A stretch of 64,000 nucleotides of DNA from Stercorarius parasiticus (Eukaryota; Chordata; Aves; Charadriiformes; Stercorariidae), in NCBI GenBank assembly GCA_013396915.1, contig VWZL01002213.1, positions 453,348-517,347 of the forward strand. Reading direction: 5' to 3'. This document shows, piece by piece, positions 12,001-27,000 of the stretch. The translations under genes and the position numbers were made by a program. The stretch's first letter is position 1. Each line of letters starts with the position of its first letter. The notes beneath the pieces are model-generated. The model was given only the letters and a program-made list of their open reading frames with translations. It made no database searches and was not told the DNA's origin.

Positions 12001-15000
12001 CACGTATCTCAGGAATCACCACATTATGAGTAAGCTACTTGCAAAGAGAAAAATTCAGTCAAAGACTCACGTCACTTTGCAGTTCCTGGCTTTTCTTGGC
12101 ATGCTTGATCTGAGAACTGTCAGCCACACTGGTGAACTTCAGGGCATCAGCCTTCTGTCTGTATTTTTTCTACATCAAATCAAAGCAGGTTACACAAAAG
12201 TTTCTACAATATTTACCTTCCCCCAAAAATGTAGTGCTTTCAAAAAGTACATGACTGATAGGGCCCAAAGTACCTTGTAAATTCCCCAGACAGTTTTAGC
12301 ACAGGTATCATCAAAATAAGCTTCCAAATACTACCCAGTGCTCATATTTTCTGCTGGGAGGACCCCAGTGGCAAGGAGGGTAGTGCAAGAGTATGCCAAA
12401 CGCATCGTTGCTGACATTGCAAGCATGGATACTCTTTGGTGCCAGATGTATTAGCTACACACCTTACAAGATCTAGGTTGCACACCAACCAGTGAATGTC
12501 CTTCACAAACTGGGTATAACTTAAGTCAAGACCCAAGAGAGCTCATGAGCTACACAGTCAATATCACTATCTCATTTTCTTACATGAAACTTCTCAAGCA
12601 CATACACGTGTTTTTCAAATCACTGAACATATGCTACTGAGATAATTTTAAATTATTAAGCTATTTCTCAATTATCAATTAAATTACAGCAGGCAATTTC
12701 AGTGTCCTGAAAGTAACTTAAACTCAAAACCTTCCCGCTATCTCCCAGTTCTTTTCAAAGCAGAGCTCAGCATAGACACTGCAGTCAAGCCTTCCTGGGA
12801 GCAATAGCTATGAGAGTCCTCCACGAGGCTAAAGTCTTGGATGTGGGAAAAAACATTGTGCTCCATTCATCCTCTGCTGCAGTGCTTCTATAAAATCTAT
12901 TTGAACTGACAAATCTGCATAGAGTCTAACATTTCTAGTTTGGGAACTAAGACTACCCTTACTTTTATTCCATCTTACTTTTTGTTTTACAGCCAAAGCA
13001 CACCAAACTGAACAGAAAACTTTCGTTGACTTCCTCAGGCTTTGCATCAGGCCTGTTTTGAATTAATGTCTCTGCCTGAGCCTTTTGCGTTACTTATTTA
13101 AGAGCAAGTTAAGCATCTCTTTCTGTCTTTGACACAGTACAAGGAAAGGCAGCACCCTATTTCAAGACCACAGTATGATAGGGGAGACCGAGCAAACACT
13201 TCTTGTATACTTTAGTCAAATTCTTATTCTAACAGTTCAACCATGAAGTGGGGCATTCCACCTAGCAAGGGTGTAAATGCATTTTTTCATTATCTAGCAT
13301 TTCAGGAGAGAAATCCTTCTGTTTGAACTGATAGGTGAACAGATCAGTTTACACTGTCTCTCCTAGGGAAACACAAAATAGAAGTTAAACAAGCATGCAG
13401 CACTTCAAAGAGGTGCTCATCGCTTTATTTTAGGAACCTGGAAGGGAGGGAGGCAGATTAGAAACAGCATGTTTTGTCACATTGCATGGAACACAATGTA
13501 GTGACATTCTGCAAAGAAATGACAAAATGCCAGGATCTGTATGCCAATAGAGATCTCTAAAATAATATCCACCAGTCGCCAGTTTAAGTGACTGTCAGAC
13601 ATCTCTTGGCCTTACACAGCACTGGAATGAAAAGGCAGATCATTATGGATTAAAAATTTGTGGAAGTGATTATTACTACAGCATACTACAGCAGCAGATG
13701 TCAGTCTATCTCTAGCAAGACACTGGATCTGAGAGGAGCTGCTCTTCTTTTGTTTCTAAAATGTATTTTCTCCCTCCCTCTGCAGGAGCAGCGAGAGGAT
13801 GTCAGAGACCTAAGGTATCAGAGAGTGTGATCTCCAGTAACTAGCTGGCTTCTGTTCCTTCCTCCAGCACTAAGTGGGATTTTATCCTTCTTCCCCTTCC
13901 CCTAATTTATTCTTCTCTCTGTCCTCTAGTTTTCCTAGCACTAGTGAGACAACCCAACCATAGCTAAGCAGCTAAGGAAGTGTACTTCCGTAAGGTAAAT
14001 GGCAGTGTGAAACCATGAATTAATCAAGGGAAAGCAATGAAAAGCAGCACAAGTTGAAGTTGCCAGTAAAGTCACAGCCCTTATTTGCTGAAGAACAAAG
14101 AAATTTCCAAACATGGCTAACAAATACCTAATTTTCCAGCACTGTTCCTTAAAACTCTATGCACTTCGTGTAGCATGTATCATAGGAATTTCTGATTCCT
14201 TTCAATGGTACTCTGCAAAATGGGCAGGTGAATGAAAAGAGATGGCTGCACAATTATAGGGACTTCTGCTCCACAAACTTGACAGTAATCGATAATCATA
14301 TAACGGGAACATATATTTTTAACCTCTAGCCCAGGATTTTCTGTATTAGGAAATCCTTACCTATTCCACATAATGTAGTGGAGTAAGCATGCATAAGCCT
14401 TTGAATAAACAACAGACAGAAGCCTGAGCACTTTGCTTACCTCACTGACCAAATCTCCTGCCTTTTTGGCTTGTTGTATATTAAGACTTCCTTCTGTGAT
14501 ACATCCAGCTCCTTTCATCCATGTCAGATCCACCCTATATCGAAGCTGTAGAGCAAAATGACATTTATTGGCATGGGGAACAGAGGCACAATGTTTGCAT
14601 GTGAACATGTGCACACTTTCCAGTTTCAAAGACATTTCGAAAACATTTTAAAAAGTCATAGTGCAAATCAAACAGTGTCCATATAAAATAAGAAATAATG
14701 TCGAACTCAAGAAGTCTATAAACACCCAGACTGCTTGTAACAGTTAAGCTGAGTATATATTATCTTACATCACTCTGAAGACCATAGGCCTTCTTTGCCC
14801 ATTTGGTCTTCATATCTTCTGGAACCACTGTGTATTCATGGAGTCTCTTTCTATAATCTAGGTCACTAGCAAGTGCCTGGGCCTTCTTAGCATGTCTCAG
14901 GTTTACCATATCCATAGGCAGATGGAAATGGGTCTTACTCTCCTCAAAACCCTTTTTGTATGCAATCTAGAAATAGAAGGAATGAAAATAAGTTGTTTGT

Positions 15001-18000
15001 ATCAGTGTACTGCAAAGCCAAAACTATCTTAAATCTCCACTCTTGTTTGGGTCCTTATGCAGATTAGGCAAAAAACACATGTAGAAATTAGTTCCTATGA
15101 GGGATGAACAAAACAGATGGAAGGATGAATTTTGCAGACTCTAGAGACATCTTCTCTATTACAGTACATCTTACTTTTGACATACTTTTATCTGCTTGAA
15201 AGTTTTATGAAGAAGTGTTTATATTGGGGTTTTAATAGGACGTTATTTTCCTGCCCCAAAATAAGGAGCATCAACCCCAAATTCCCTATGAGAACAAAAA
15301 TACTGTGCAATCACTGCAGATTAACCAATTTTTGTTAAATGCTTCCAAGAATTTCTTCAAGTGAAAGCAGTAACAGTGGTAGATCGCGTATTGTTGCTGA
15401 AAGATTACTAATTATGAAAAACACCTTTTGAGTAAAAGAAAGAAATAATTTACCTCACTACTCATCTTGGCTACCTGCAGAGAGTGCAAAAGTCTTGAAT
15501 CTTTGGTTCCAATTGCTTTTCCTTTTGTTTTTTCATATTCTTCTTTATATTTAATCTGTGAAAAAAAATAGTTTTAAGTCAAAGAACATTTCCAGTTACC
15601 CACGAGATAAGCAATATGTTTTTCACTGGCAATTTGGATGGTCAAAATTTACAAGGGCTTAGTCTGATTCTCACTTTCTCACTTCAGATTTCCCAGATTT
15701 TCTCAGAAATTTCCAAAGGTATACCAGGTTGACTTCATTTATGTTGTCTTTAACCTCATTCTCTAAGGCTTATTTCTCTGAGGTGGATATGCTTATAAAC
15801 TTAAAGTCTTCTGATTAGCTAAATTATCTTGCTCTTAAAGCGAAAGAGAAGAAATCCATCATGTAAAATCCAAGCAAGGAATTCAAGATTTGGTCTTTTT
15901 AATGAGGTGGGATTTCGGAATCATTTTCATGGCTGAACAGTTTCCAGCTGCAGGAAAAGTTTCCTTTCTGCCTCTCCACAGGTTAAGAATCATGAGATAA
16001 TTTGTTTAAGAAGAGTTCATTTGAAATTTTTTTTATATACAGGTGTTTATGTTAAAGAAGCAGACTAAAGAAATTTGCATTCTACTTGCAGTGGATGATA
16101 ACAGCCTTTTTGAGGCTATAAACAATTCAAATCACTGAATTTTACTATGTGAGGATTGAGCCATTGCTATTTTGCAAATTTTGCTTCCTTCTGTACACTT
16201 GTATTTAAAAAAAATAATTTTCAGAGAGTCAAAATTCATAGCAGAGTCTGAGAAAGTTTCCAACGTTCATCAGCCACTGAGAAAGATGAAGAGCCAAACG
16301 CAGGACTTAAAAATCCAGATGAAGTGAGCTAAGCTTTATTTCCCTGTGCTATAGCAACTTATATAAAGAATAATTCCTAGGTAATTAAATACAACATACA
16401 TCACTGGCAAGATCCCTTGAAGCTTTGGCAGCAAGTAAAGGCAGAGAATCAAGTTTCATTTCAAAGCCCTGGCCCTTACTCTTCTCCCAGCCTTCTTTGT
16501 ACTTAATCTGAGAAAGAAAAGACAGCAACATGTCACTGACACATAAACACACAAGATCTTCAAATGAACACGAAAATAACTAATAGCAAAACAGAAGTAT
16601 AAATATGCTCAGTCCACAAACTGGAACCTTTTTAAGTCACAGTTCATTATCATTTTGAGCTAACTGAGTCAAGAATTTTATTCTTGGCGTTTACAGGCAC
16701 TTTAAATCCCAGAACATGCACCAATAGCTCTCAATTTTAAACAGACATGGGGGAGGGAAGGTTTTTCAGAAGTGACTGTGGTTATGTGTGCATACGCAAA
16801 TACTGTAGATCAATAGGACCTGATCTATAGGGCGGAACAGCTGGTGCTCAGAATTAGACATCACACTACTCGTTTCAGGATTTTTCTTCCTCCCCCTGCG
16901 AAACTAGAGCTAGTCAGGTCCCATGCACTCAATGCCTATTTGTAGCTGCAGTTCTTTATGTGAGCTGCTGGAGAGCATCTTTCAGTTTGGCTTCATTCAA
17001 AAGGAATCCAGCTCATGTGCTCTCAGACCACCCCATAATGTGAAGCAAAGCTCAGTGAAGCAACCCTTATGATCAGGAGATTTGCTTCAAAAGCACACTC
17101 ATGAGCCACATGATATGACAAATGCAGATGAAATGCATGAGAATCATAAGCTTAACTTCTGAAAGTTAATGGAAGTTAAAGTACTAGTTGTTTAAGCTCT
17201 TTTTTAAGGTTCCACTTGAAATTCTGTTAGAGCAGGATCAAGTATGCCTTCATGCATACTATGCATGAACCAAATGAAGTACCCAGGAAGCCCCGATTTC
17301 TGTATTTGGCTTTTCGTGTGGTTATATTTTACCAGTATCTAACAATGAGTATGCAGCCCTACACATTACAGCCACAAAGAGTATTGCTTCACAACACTCC
17401 ACCAATGTAATTCAAACGAAACTTAGGGGAAGAACACAGGTATGAATATGCCAGGAAAAACTTGCTGTAATGCTAACTCAAAACAGTGAAAATTTATGAA
17501 ACTCGCTTAAAAATAACAGTCACACCAGTAGTAAGTCTGAAGGTTTTTTCTGGTTTTGCATTTATTTGTCCTGTTGGGCTTTTTTTCCTCCAAAACTATC
17601 TACAACAATGGAAGCTTGAAAAGTACTTTAAAAAATTAAATAAAAATTAAACTTTTCCTGTAAATGCTTGATTTTCACACCCGGGTGTCTTATTAAATCA
17701 CTACCTATTGTCATGCATTATGAACGGCAACAGTGGGCTTGATCCAAGCTCACTGAAGTCACTGTGTTCTTTCCATTGACTTCAGTGGGCTGTGAGTTAT
17801 TAGAACTGTGCAAATGTTGGTTCTTCATACAACTACCACCTCAGAAGCAGTTAATTTTGTGAAGCGAACACTGATTTACTAAACAAATTCAAATCATCTG
17901 AAAAGGTCTTAAAAGTCTAGCAGTTTCACCATACTTGAGATTGTATCCCTACCTATTCTGTTTACCATACCTCATTCTGTAAAGACCGATAATAAATGCC

Positions 18001-21000
18001 AAATGATTTCAGAAGCGGTGTCAGCATATTTACATTAATTTCTGTCTATTAATATGAATACCAATATTTCCGCATCACTTGACTTACCTCACTGTATAAC
18101 TCAGCATTGGCTTTTGCCTTGACTAACTGAGGCACATCCTGCGGTAGAGTGTAATTTGTTTTTGTCTTCTCGTACTGGGCTCGGTAGTTCAACTGTCGTA
18201 TATCGAAAAAGACAACAAGAAACTCAGTTATTTTATATCACTAAAAATATGACCATTACACAGATTGACCGTTGTTGAATTTCAGGCGATTAGTGCCATA
18301 TGTTACAGATACGCTCACAGGTATGGCTGACATAAATATGAGGGCAATAAGGCAATTATGACTTTTACCTAGGTACTAGGAAGTATAATAATTATTCGGT
18401 AATAGAATAGTTACGACTGTCTAAAAGTAGAAAATATCTGATTAACAAAACATGCATTAATAAATACACAGAAGATAAATCCCTAAAAAAGCACACTAAT
18501 ACAACTCTTCAAAACGAGGAAAATGTTAAATCTACTGGTATGCTTTTCACATTTTTTGAAGTGATTTCATTCAATTTGTATTCTTGTTTTGGTTGTAAAT
18601 CTGGTGATGAGCGATCAACACTAAAAACAGTGAAGTGCTACAAAAGCTATGAAATAAAATTACCTCATAATTCTAATAAACAATGATGGCTAATGATGAC
18701 AAAACTTACATCACTGAGCTGCTGCGCATTTATTTTGGCTTGAACAATTTGCGGAGTGCTGGCAACAGAGCTGTACTTCAGCTTGTCTATGCTTTGCCTG
18801 TAGTTTACCTAATTTAAAATAAAATTAGAAAAAAAAAAAAAGATTTAACAAAGGAAGAAATACTCAGACCGGAAAATGAGAGACCGAGTAGGCAAAGTTT
18901 TGTTAGCTCATACACTGGATAAATCATTACTTAAACCATAATAAATTGAGGTGAGGAAAAACGCCAGGATCTCTTGGATGAGATCTGAGTTAATGCTCTG
19001 AAAATTTCCTAGTCTGAGGTCACAGTTTTTATTCCACTTTGAAAATTAACTTCACTTATAACTGTCCCCTCAAAACCATAAATTCTTAAAAAGTTGCAAT
19101 TTCAGCTAGTCCCCAAAGCATTCCTGCAAAACTGATATCCTTAACCATCACTCAGAATATTTTTATCTTTATCAGACTATAAAGGAATACTGTAACTGTC
19201 TATTAAGAGGTCTGCCCATCTGCCCATTGTAATGCTCTGCAGAGCAAATGAACTCTCTTACACTTCGGGTTTACTGAGTTTTAATGTAATAATTAAATTA
19301 ATCACAGAATTTCCCTGTGTGGTAAGAGTTTTGTGTGGATGATGAGAGAAGAAAAATATATATTTATAGTACAAAAAAAGTCATTTTAAGATCAGCCATT
19401 GAAAGTATTGGAGCCCACTAAATTCCTAACACACTATCATGGTAGCAGGAATAAGCTATAAAATAAATATATTAAACCCCAAAATCATGCAAGATGAAAA
19501 AATCATGGAGAAGCTTTCTGTCAAACCTGCTGCTGCCAAAGGACTCAGTGCTACACTGCAGGACGCAACTATTATTCTCTATAGGCCTTAATTAATATTA
19601 ATTGCAGTTAATCACCACTTTGCAAATATTGCACATTGTTTAAAACTAGTTTCTTAAGAATACTTCTTTTTTTTCCCAGTAAAGTGGAATATATTTCTAG
19701 AGACTTCAAGTTACTGAAATCATTTTAACGTGGACCTTCTTACCTCAGGTATCCTCATATAAACTTTGTTCTTTCTGCCACAATGACAAAAACTGGGAAA
19801 AAAGGCTTGAATCCTCTCACAAGTCCAAAGCGATCAAGATATTTAAAACAGTTTATTTCCTTCTTTACAGAGAGAATTTTACTTCCACAGAAAGGGATCA
19901 TTTCTTTTGAACTGAAACTCAGTATTTATTGCTACTTGTGATTACTTAGCGTGTGAGAGAGTTGTATTCTTAGAGAGTTGCTGTTGGTTATCAGTGAGCA
20001 GACAAGCCCTGGGACTGATTCAAACTACTGGATGATGATCATGACTAGCGCAACCGAGTCTCTCTGGCCAATTGATTTACATGCTCCAAACCGAGATGCT
20101 GACTATGAATTGTGGAGCCACAGGTAGTGCTGAAATGTTTGGGTAGAACTAATTTGTACGTTTTGGACACGAATTTATGCTTACTTCGAACTCTTTAAGG
20201 ATACAATGGTCTCACACAGTAAGCAATCAAACAGTGAACTACATTTTTAAGCTTTTTCAAAGACAAAGCTGAAATTACTGCTCAAGAGGCAATAGTGCAG
20301 CTTAAATTATATCAAGTACTTTTTCAAAAACATCAGGTTTCTCAATTTTACCTCTTCATGCTACCATCTTTTTCTTGGAAGAGGTACTTAGGACCAAATA
20401 AATTTCATATAATGTTAATGGCCTCTCTTATACACATCTTAGGTAGTCAGAAATGCCCTGCAGAGGTGCTGCTCTCGTCCTGTTGATTTTATAAATAAAG
20501 CCTGGTGACTGTGCTCCTAACTAAAGCACAGGTTAAGTTCCCAACAGTACGTGAGATCAATCAAGCCTTTAACGCTTGTGAGAGGTGAAAGCATGGTATC
20601 TTCTACAGTCTGATGTCCTTCATTTATCTGCAGAGCACATGTAACCACAGCAGTATACAAATCTCTTCACATTGTTCCATCAGTAGCTCAACCCCAAGCA
20701 CAGAGGGCACCTCTTGCATGGACCACAGGCATAAGGAAGGTTATGTGGCCGATTAGTTCCCCTTCAAAGGTGAACATCTATTTTCAGGGAAATCCCAAAG
20801 GATGACAAGTCTATTTAAGTCTCCCTGTCCTTTCAGTGCTTGATGCTGCTGTTGAAGCTGCACAGGATGGTGAGATGTTTTGCAGCACAGACTAGGGATG
20901 GGGCAGAACGCACTCATTCCACATCACTGTACAATCTGTGCTGAACTGAACCCCTTGACAGGAGGTGGCAGCACTTTCTATTCCTCTGAGCCGTCCTGAC

Positions 21001-24000
21001 TCCCTGCATTTTTTTGCTTTAACTTTGTTATCACTAGCTGTTTTCTCCCATGATTAAATCATCATTTGACACAAGCAATCTACCACAAGCTCTCCTACAG
21101 ACAGATGATGAGCCATGCAAGTCATAGAAAAAAAAACCCCATAAAATTATTTACATCTTTCAAAGGGACCAACTTCCTTGTTGTCTGATATGAAGGAGTG
21201 AGAGTTGCTGGGTAATTGTAGTCAACACCGTCATGTTTGTAATCAGATTTATAGGCTATCTGAAACACACGGAGAACAAAAAAAATTTTTTTTTTTTTTA
21301 AGCTGTCATTTGTTTGAATAATTATCAGTCAAGAGGAAAGGAGAAACAATAATATTAATATTAAATGCAGGAAACAAAGTAAGTTCAATGTCATGAGTGA
21401 CAAAGAAAATGAAATTATTTGCATAGTTTAGCCACTAATTGATTCTTTCTCAGCTCCTCAATTAATCCAATGCCAACAGTAGGAGCATTAACTTAACTTC
21501 CACCTATGACACATCTCTTTTATCTTTCTGCTTAGTTCTCAAGCTTCTTACAGATTTGTAAATAATGTACTTGAAGGAATGGTATGTAACAAAATAGTTT
21601 CTTGACTAACCCAGTAAATTAAATTGGAATCTAGAAATCTTCATTAAAGCCTGTTTTTTCAGCAAAGGTCTGACCCTGGGGGTGGTGGCAAGCAACCTTC
21701 AGCATCCTACTGATCTCAAAGAAAACTGAAGGAGCTCAGTATGTTGCCAGATCACTGAATTTGCTTATTTTAACTTCTTCCACACAGTGAGCTATAAATC
21801 AGTACAAAAGGGTTTCCAGAATTTCCCCTCTTCTCAACATATTTATCCTTCAGATCCCCAGTACAATATGATCTAAAGTTTTCTATCAACTTAATTCTGT
21901 AAAAACTTAGAAACAAGAAAGCAACAACCATACAAGTGTGATTAAAAAAGACTTACATTGCTTGCCAGGCTGCCAACTTTCATGGCATGTAGCATTCGCT
22001 TGTCCATGCCAATACCCACATAGTGACCTTTCATCTGGTTCTGGTAGGTTTCTTTGTATTTAAGCTGTATAAAAAAAGCAAAAATACTCAGAGAAAATAT
22101 ATGTAGTTTCTCTATGGATTTCCATAGGTTATAGCAGTGAGAAAAATTATTACAACTGTGGTCTACTAGCGTTTCCCCACTACAGAAACTCACGAGTCCA
22201 CAAAAATCTTGGTGCTTAAAAAAATAAAAACTAAAACCCTCTGCAATTTTCCCATTTTAAAAGATGTCATTTACATATGCTTCATATCACCTGGATGCCA
22301 CATACAGGAGATACCTCCACATTCTATTGCTGCATATTATTTCATCAGAAATAAATACTAGAATGAAGTTGCAGGGAAGCATTATTTGTACATTAACAAA
22401 TGAGCACATAATCATCTACCAAAACTGGACTGTTTTGGTGAGGCTTTCACGAAGCCCAGAGTAGGGAATATGACAACAAGATAAATTAACCACTCTACCA
22501 TCTCATCTGTGTGGCAAAAGATTTATTCCTCCTGGACTTCAGAAAATGATAGCAAGCAGTATAAAGCAAAATTATACTTCAGTATCATGAGATACAAGCA
22601 GTATGATTATTAATACTGATTACTTTCACACAGTAAACATGTTCCTCTGACATTAACTCTGGTAAAGTATCTTCTGCCTACTTTTCCAGTCAGGAAATGG
22701 ATATACACGATGAAATAAATAACAATTATCATAGGTAACAGTAACAGCTGACAGCTACTTGTCCATATGAGCAGTCCATCATAAGTGACCTCTCTTTCAT
22801 ACATCATAATAGTTCTTTTCATAATCCTATATACAATGAGCCCCAGCTATCCATCAGGACAGATGAGGGCAGGTGCTGTACACACGAGTTAAAATCAGTT
22901 ATAATCGAATTCCCAGCACACGCTTATCTGAAAACCACACACAGATGACTTGCAATTCCAGCAGCTACCAGGTTAAGCAACCCACAAACAACGTACTGAA
23001 AACTTACATCACTGGTGAATTTTGAGATCTTGCTCACATTCTTGAATTGCGGAGTATCACAGTAGTTCATGCTATAGCCTCTGTTGTTTCCAAGATCCTT
23101 CTTGTACTCCACCTTTGTGATAAAAATGCACAAGGGAAAAATATGGTAAAACCTTAACCTTCTCTGTCAAGTTCTCCCACACACTTTTTATTAGCCAGAC
23201 CCACTGTTCAGAGAGTTTGATACATGGTTTTCATCAGATGGCATATGATGAAAATTAGTATGAAGATGATTTTCACATACTCAGTTCTTGTTTTTTAGGC
23301 AAAAGAAATGCAATCAATTTCATCCATATAGACCTCAGCAAAGTGCATGAGACAGTGCCATGGGGAAAATTATTAACAAAAACAAGGATCTACAAAGGCA
23401 TTTTAAGGTGAGCATGGAGCAAATGAAAGCAGAAAAAGCAATGGGTGTTTTTCAACAGGAATGACTGAACAGGGGGAACTTTACCAGTAGAATTCTTCAG
23501 AGTAAGTTTAAGTACAGAATTGGTTTAATATTTCTATTAAGTACTTTTGCTCTGAAGTAGGAATGGTGGGGCTGATATTTAAAAAGGTAATAGAAATGGG
23601 ACTAAATTCAGCAATGTAGGGGTTAATATATGGAGGGAGTAGTCATCAGAATTTCAGCTATAAGAGCTCATCACCTGGAAAAGCTAAGAAAGAGAAAACT
23701 GTCCGTATGTAGGCTGACCACAGTAAGATGACGAGATGCCAAAGTAACGCAGCCATGAAAAAGGCAAATGCAGTCCAAGGCAGAAGCAAGAGGAGACCTT
23801 TGAGCAGGCACAGGGAAGTGTACGTGCTATGTACCAGGTTCCAGCAAGACCTCATCAAGAACTTATGTACTCTTACACTTATTCCTGTTTAAGGAACGTG
23901 CACTCAGCCTGTAACAGCTGCAGTGAAAGACTGTGAGATATGAGAGGAATTTGGCTTGCTTAGTCTAGGTAAACAAAGGCAGAGAAAATGATAGCCATTT

Positions 24001-27000
24001 GTAAACACCTCAGAAACGTAATCGCGCAGGGAGGAGAACTTTCTAAACTTAAGGGCAATGTTGGCACAAAACACAATAGTAATAAAGTGGACAGGAATAA
24101 ATGTAGGGTAGAAATTAGAAGAGGAGGATTAAGATACTGTGCTGAAACAGCAGGAGCCAGGAATCACTGGCCCAGGAGGCTCCTTCCAGTCCTACTTCTA
24201 GGGGTTTTTCATTATTGAAGGTTTTATACTTTGACATCTCAAGAGTATAAGCTTTTAAACTGTCATGGGGAAGCTCACATTTATTAATAGCTTTATCGCT
24301 GATGTGACACTATAAATAAATTAATAATTCAGAATCTACTGAGAATTCCCTAGCAATCTTCCCTTGCCAAGCAGAAGAAGAACGCATTATCAGTAACTCA
24401 CAGTCTTTCATGTGATGGAAAACAGAAACCTGCATTAACAGAATGGTACCAATTTTGGGTCTGTTGGTGTTATATTTTAATTATCAGTAGAACCTTCTTT
24501 GAAACGCTTTAATGTACACACCCAAGTCATCCTAAAGCATTTATGATTGTAACTTCACAGCACATCAACAGCACAATTCAGGGTCATTTTTTTTTAATTT
24601 CTGTTCTTCATGTGGACAGAAGTAGAATTCCTGTACTAGGGTTAATTTCCCATACTTTCGTTCAGATCACTGGAAGTGCCAGACAACAGCACCTCAAGAT
24701 CTGCTCTTGCACCTTTCTCTCCAGTTACTGTGCTACACACAGACCATTTTTGTTACATAGGGGGCAATAAGAACACCAGATTTTTATATTTGTAGTCCTT
24801 ACGCATCAGACAAACGTTTGTATGAGCTGCTCTCAAACTTGTTCACAGATTGATTCAACCCCTTACCTCACTGACAAGCTTGTTAGCACTTTGTGCCTGT
24901 TTAAGGACTAAGTTGTCTTCAGCTGTTAGGGAGTGAAAGTGAGCTGCACCTTTCATCTTGGAAAGATCTTTCTTGTATTTTATCTGAAAAGAAGTAGGAA
25001 AAATTATAAAATAGATGTCTACATTTTCACCAGTGCTATTTAGACTGGCTTCATGAGTAGGGTTAGGGTTTTTTCTATTCTTGCTTTGATAAGCAAATAA
25101 AACTTGCTAAATTGAAACACTGCAAGTTGTTACTTCCTGAAATAAACCACATCTAAAATCACAGCCTTAACAATCCCTGCCAAGCCACTTCACTAGACAG
25201 CATTTTTTTTTAAATTCATTTTTTACATAGATTGAACAGCGCTGGTTGTTAATCATAGCTTGAACAGATAACTAGCAGATTCTTGGTTAGTGACTGGTTG
25301 GAGCTTGTGTGCTCTTCTATTATTGAAGTAAATTCTCAGCACTTTAATTTTAGAATTCCAGTCAGAGAATTAAAGATAGTCAACAAGTGCTCTGTGAACT
25401 TTTCCTTTTGTAGAAACCATCTTTTTGAGAAAGCTATATCTTTTTGCTTTTATAATGTTTTAAGACAATTATATTTCTCTACCAAATCAATATTGAAATA
25501 AGGGATCTGTTAATTTAATTTAAACATCTTTTTTGTGTTTAAAACATGTGTTTAAAACATTGACAAATTGAGCTATGATGGGTGAAGAGACATAATACCT
25601 ATATTGGCCTTTTGCCAAACTTTGTTCAGAAAAAAGTCCTGTTGGGAATATATTTCAATATTTCTTGCATACAAGGAGATGCTTATATTCTTCATCTCCT
25701 GTTACTGCTTTAAAAATCAGATTCATAATCTAAAAAAATAACAAATTATTTGAAGTGTGCAAGAAGTGAGAAGTGTTTTTTACTTTATTTTCCAAGTCTG
25801 CACACAGTTTCTCAGGCTTTAAAGATATGAAGCAGCTTGATATATAATCATAGAATGGTTAGAGTTGGAAGGGACCTTGAAGATCATAAGTGCTCTAGTG
25901 TCTTAAGGTTACTGCCATGAAACAGCGCTTTTCCTTGCTCCAGGTATTACAAATTAATAAGGAAACTGCCGACCATCAGCATTTTGAAAACCTATGAAAC
26001 TGCCATGTTTATCTGGAAAGGTTAAATATTTCACGTTTAAGCAGGGGATCACTGAGTTTGTCACCAAAATAAGGACTGGCCCCAGAAGATTTCAAGTTTT
26101 TGTATTCTCTCAGTCATAAGCTCAAGCAACAGAATATGACTGATCCTTTCACTCTAGTTTACTGCTAGTGTCTCATCCAGGCTGGTACAAGCTGAAAGAC
26201 TCAACCATCTGTTAGCTCCTCAGAAAACAGACTGAGCCCATCAGCTCACATGGCCTCATGGGGGACAGGTGTCCACACTACAAAGGTTGTTACTCACAGG
26301 AACCCTTCATAGCAGCCATGGGGTAGTGACCTACAGATTGACCCATTTTTTGTCACTACTAGAAACAGGACTCAGGCTCTTCACTCAATGGGCTGCATAC
26401 AAGAATCACACATCACCGCTTTTTTTTGACAATTCTTTACCTTACCACCCAAAACTTAAAAACCCCAGCCTAGAAATAAGCTCAGTCTTGTGAAGTGACA
26501 GTGTTGTACACTATGGTATCTTTTCCTCCGTATGACTTGCTCTGTGCTAGAGGCATGATACATCAAAATATCAAAACCAGTTCAGCTCATTCATCCTCCA
26601 TTTATTCACTACTGGGAATACCACAGTGGTCCACAGGATGATTAAGGCAGTTGAAGGTTTCATTAATAATACAGGTGCAGATTTGCCAGGAGGGTTAACC
26701 TAACAGTAGGGATCCCCATTAGTTGCTACATCCATCTCCTCCCTCATGCAAGTTGGAGCTATGTCCCCTTCTATTAATGGATATTATTAATCCCCTGAGC
26801 CATCCAGTTCCCAGCAATGCAGTGAAATGTCATTGTTGTTTACTTCTCAAGTGTAATTTTAGCATTCTCCTCCCAGGCACTGCTCTAACAAACTGCTGTT
26901 TTTAATTGTTTATGAATTGTATTGATTCAGGTTTCATACTTACATCACTTGCCAATTCATTTGCTTTCTTGGCATTTTGATAAGCTGGAGTGATCATAGC

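Noticed and set aside
25060..25075. GGGTTAGGG resembling a telomeric repeat
   Set aside because: Only one and a half units; not an interstitial telomere array.
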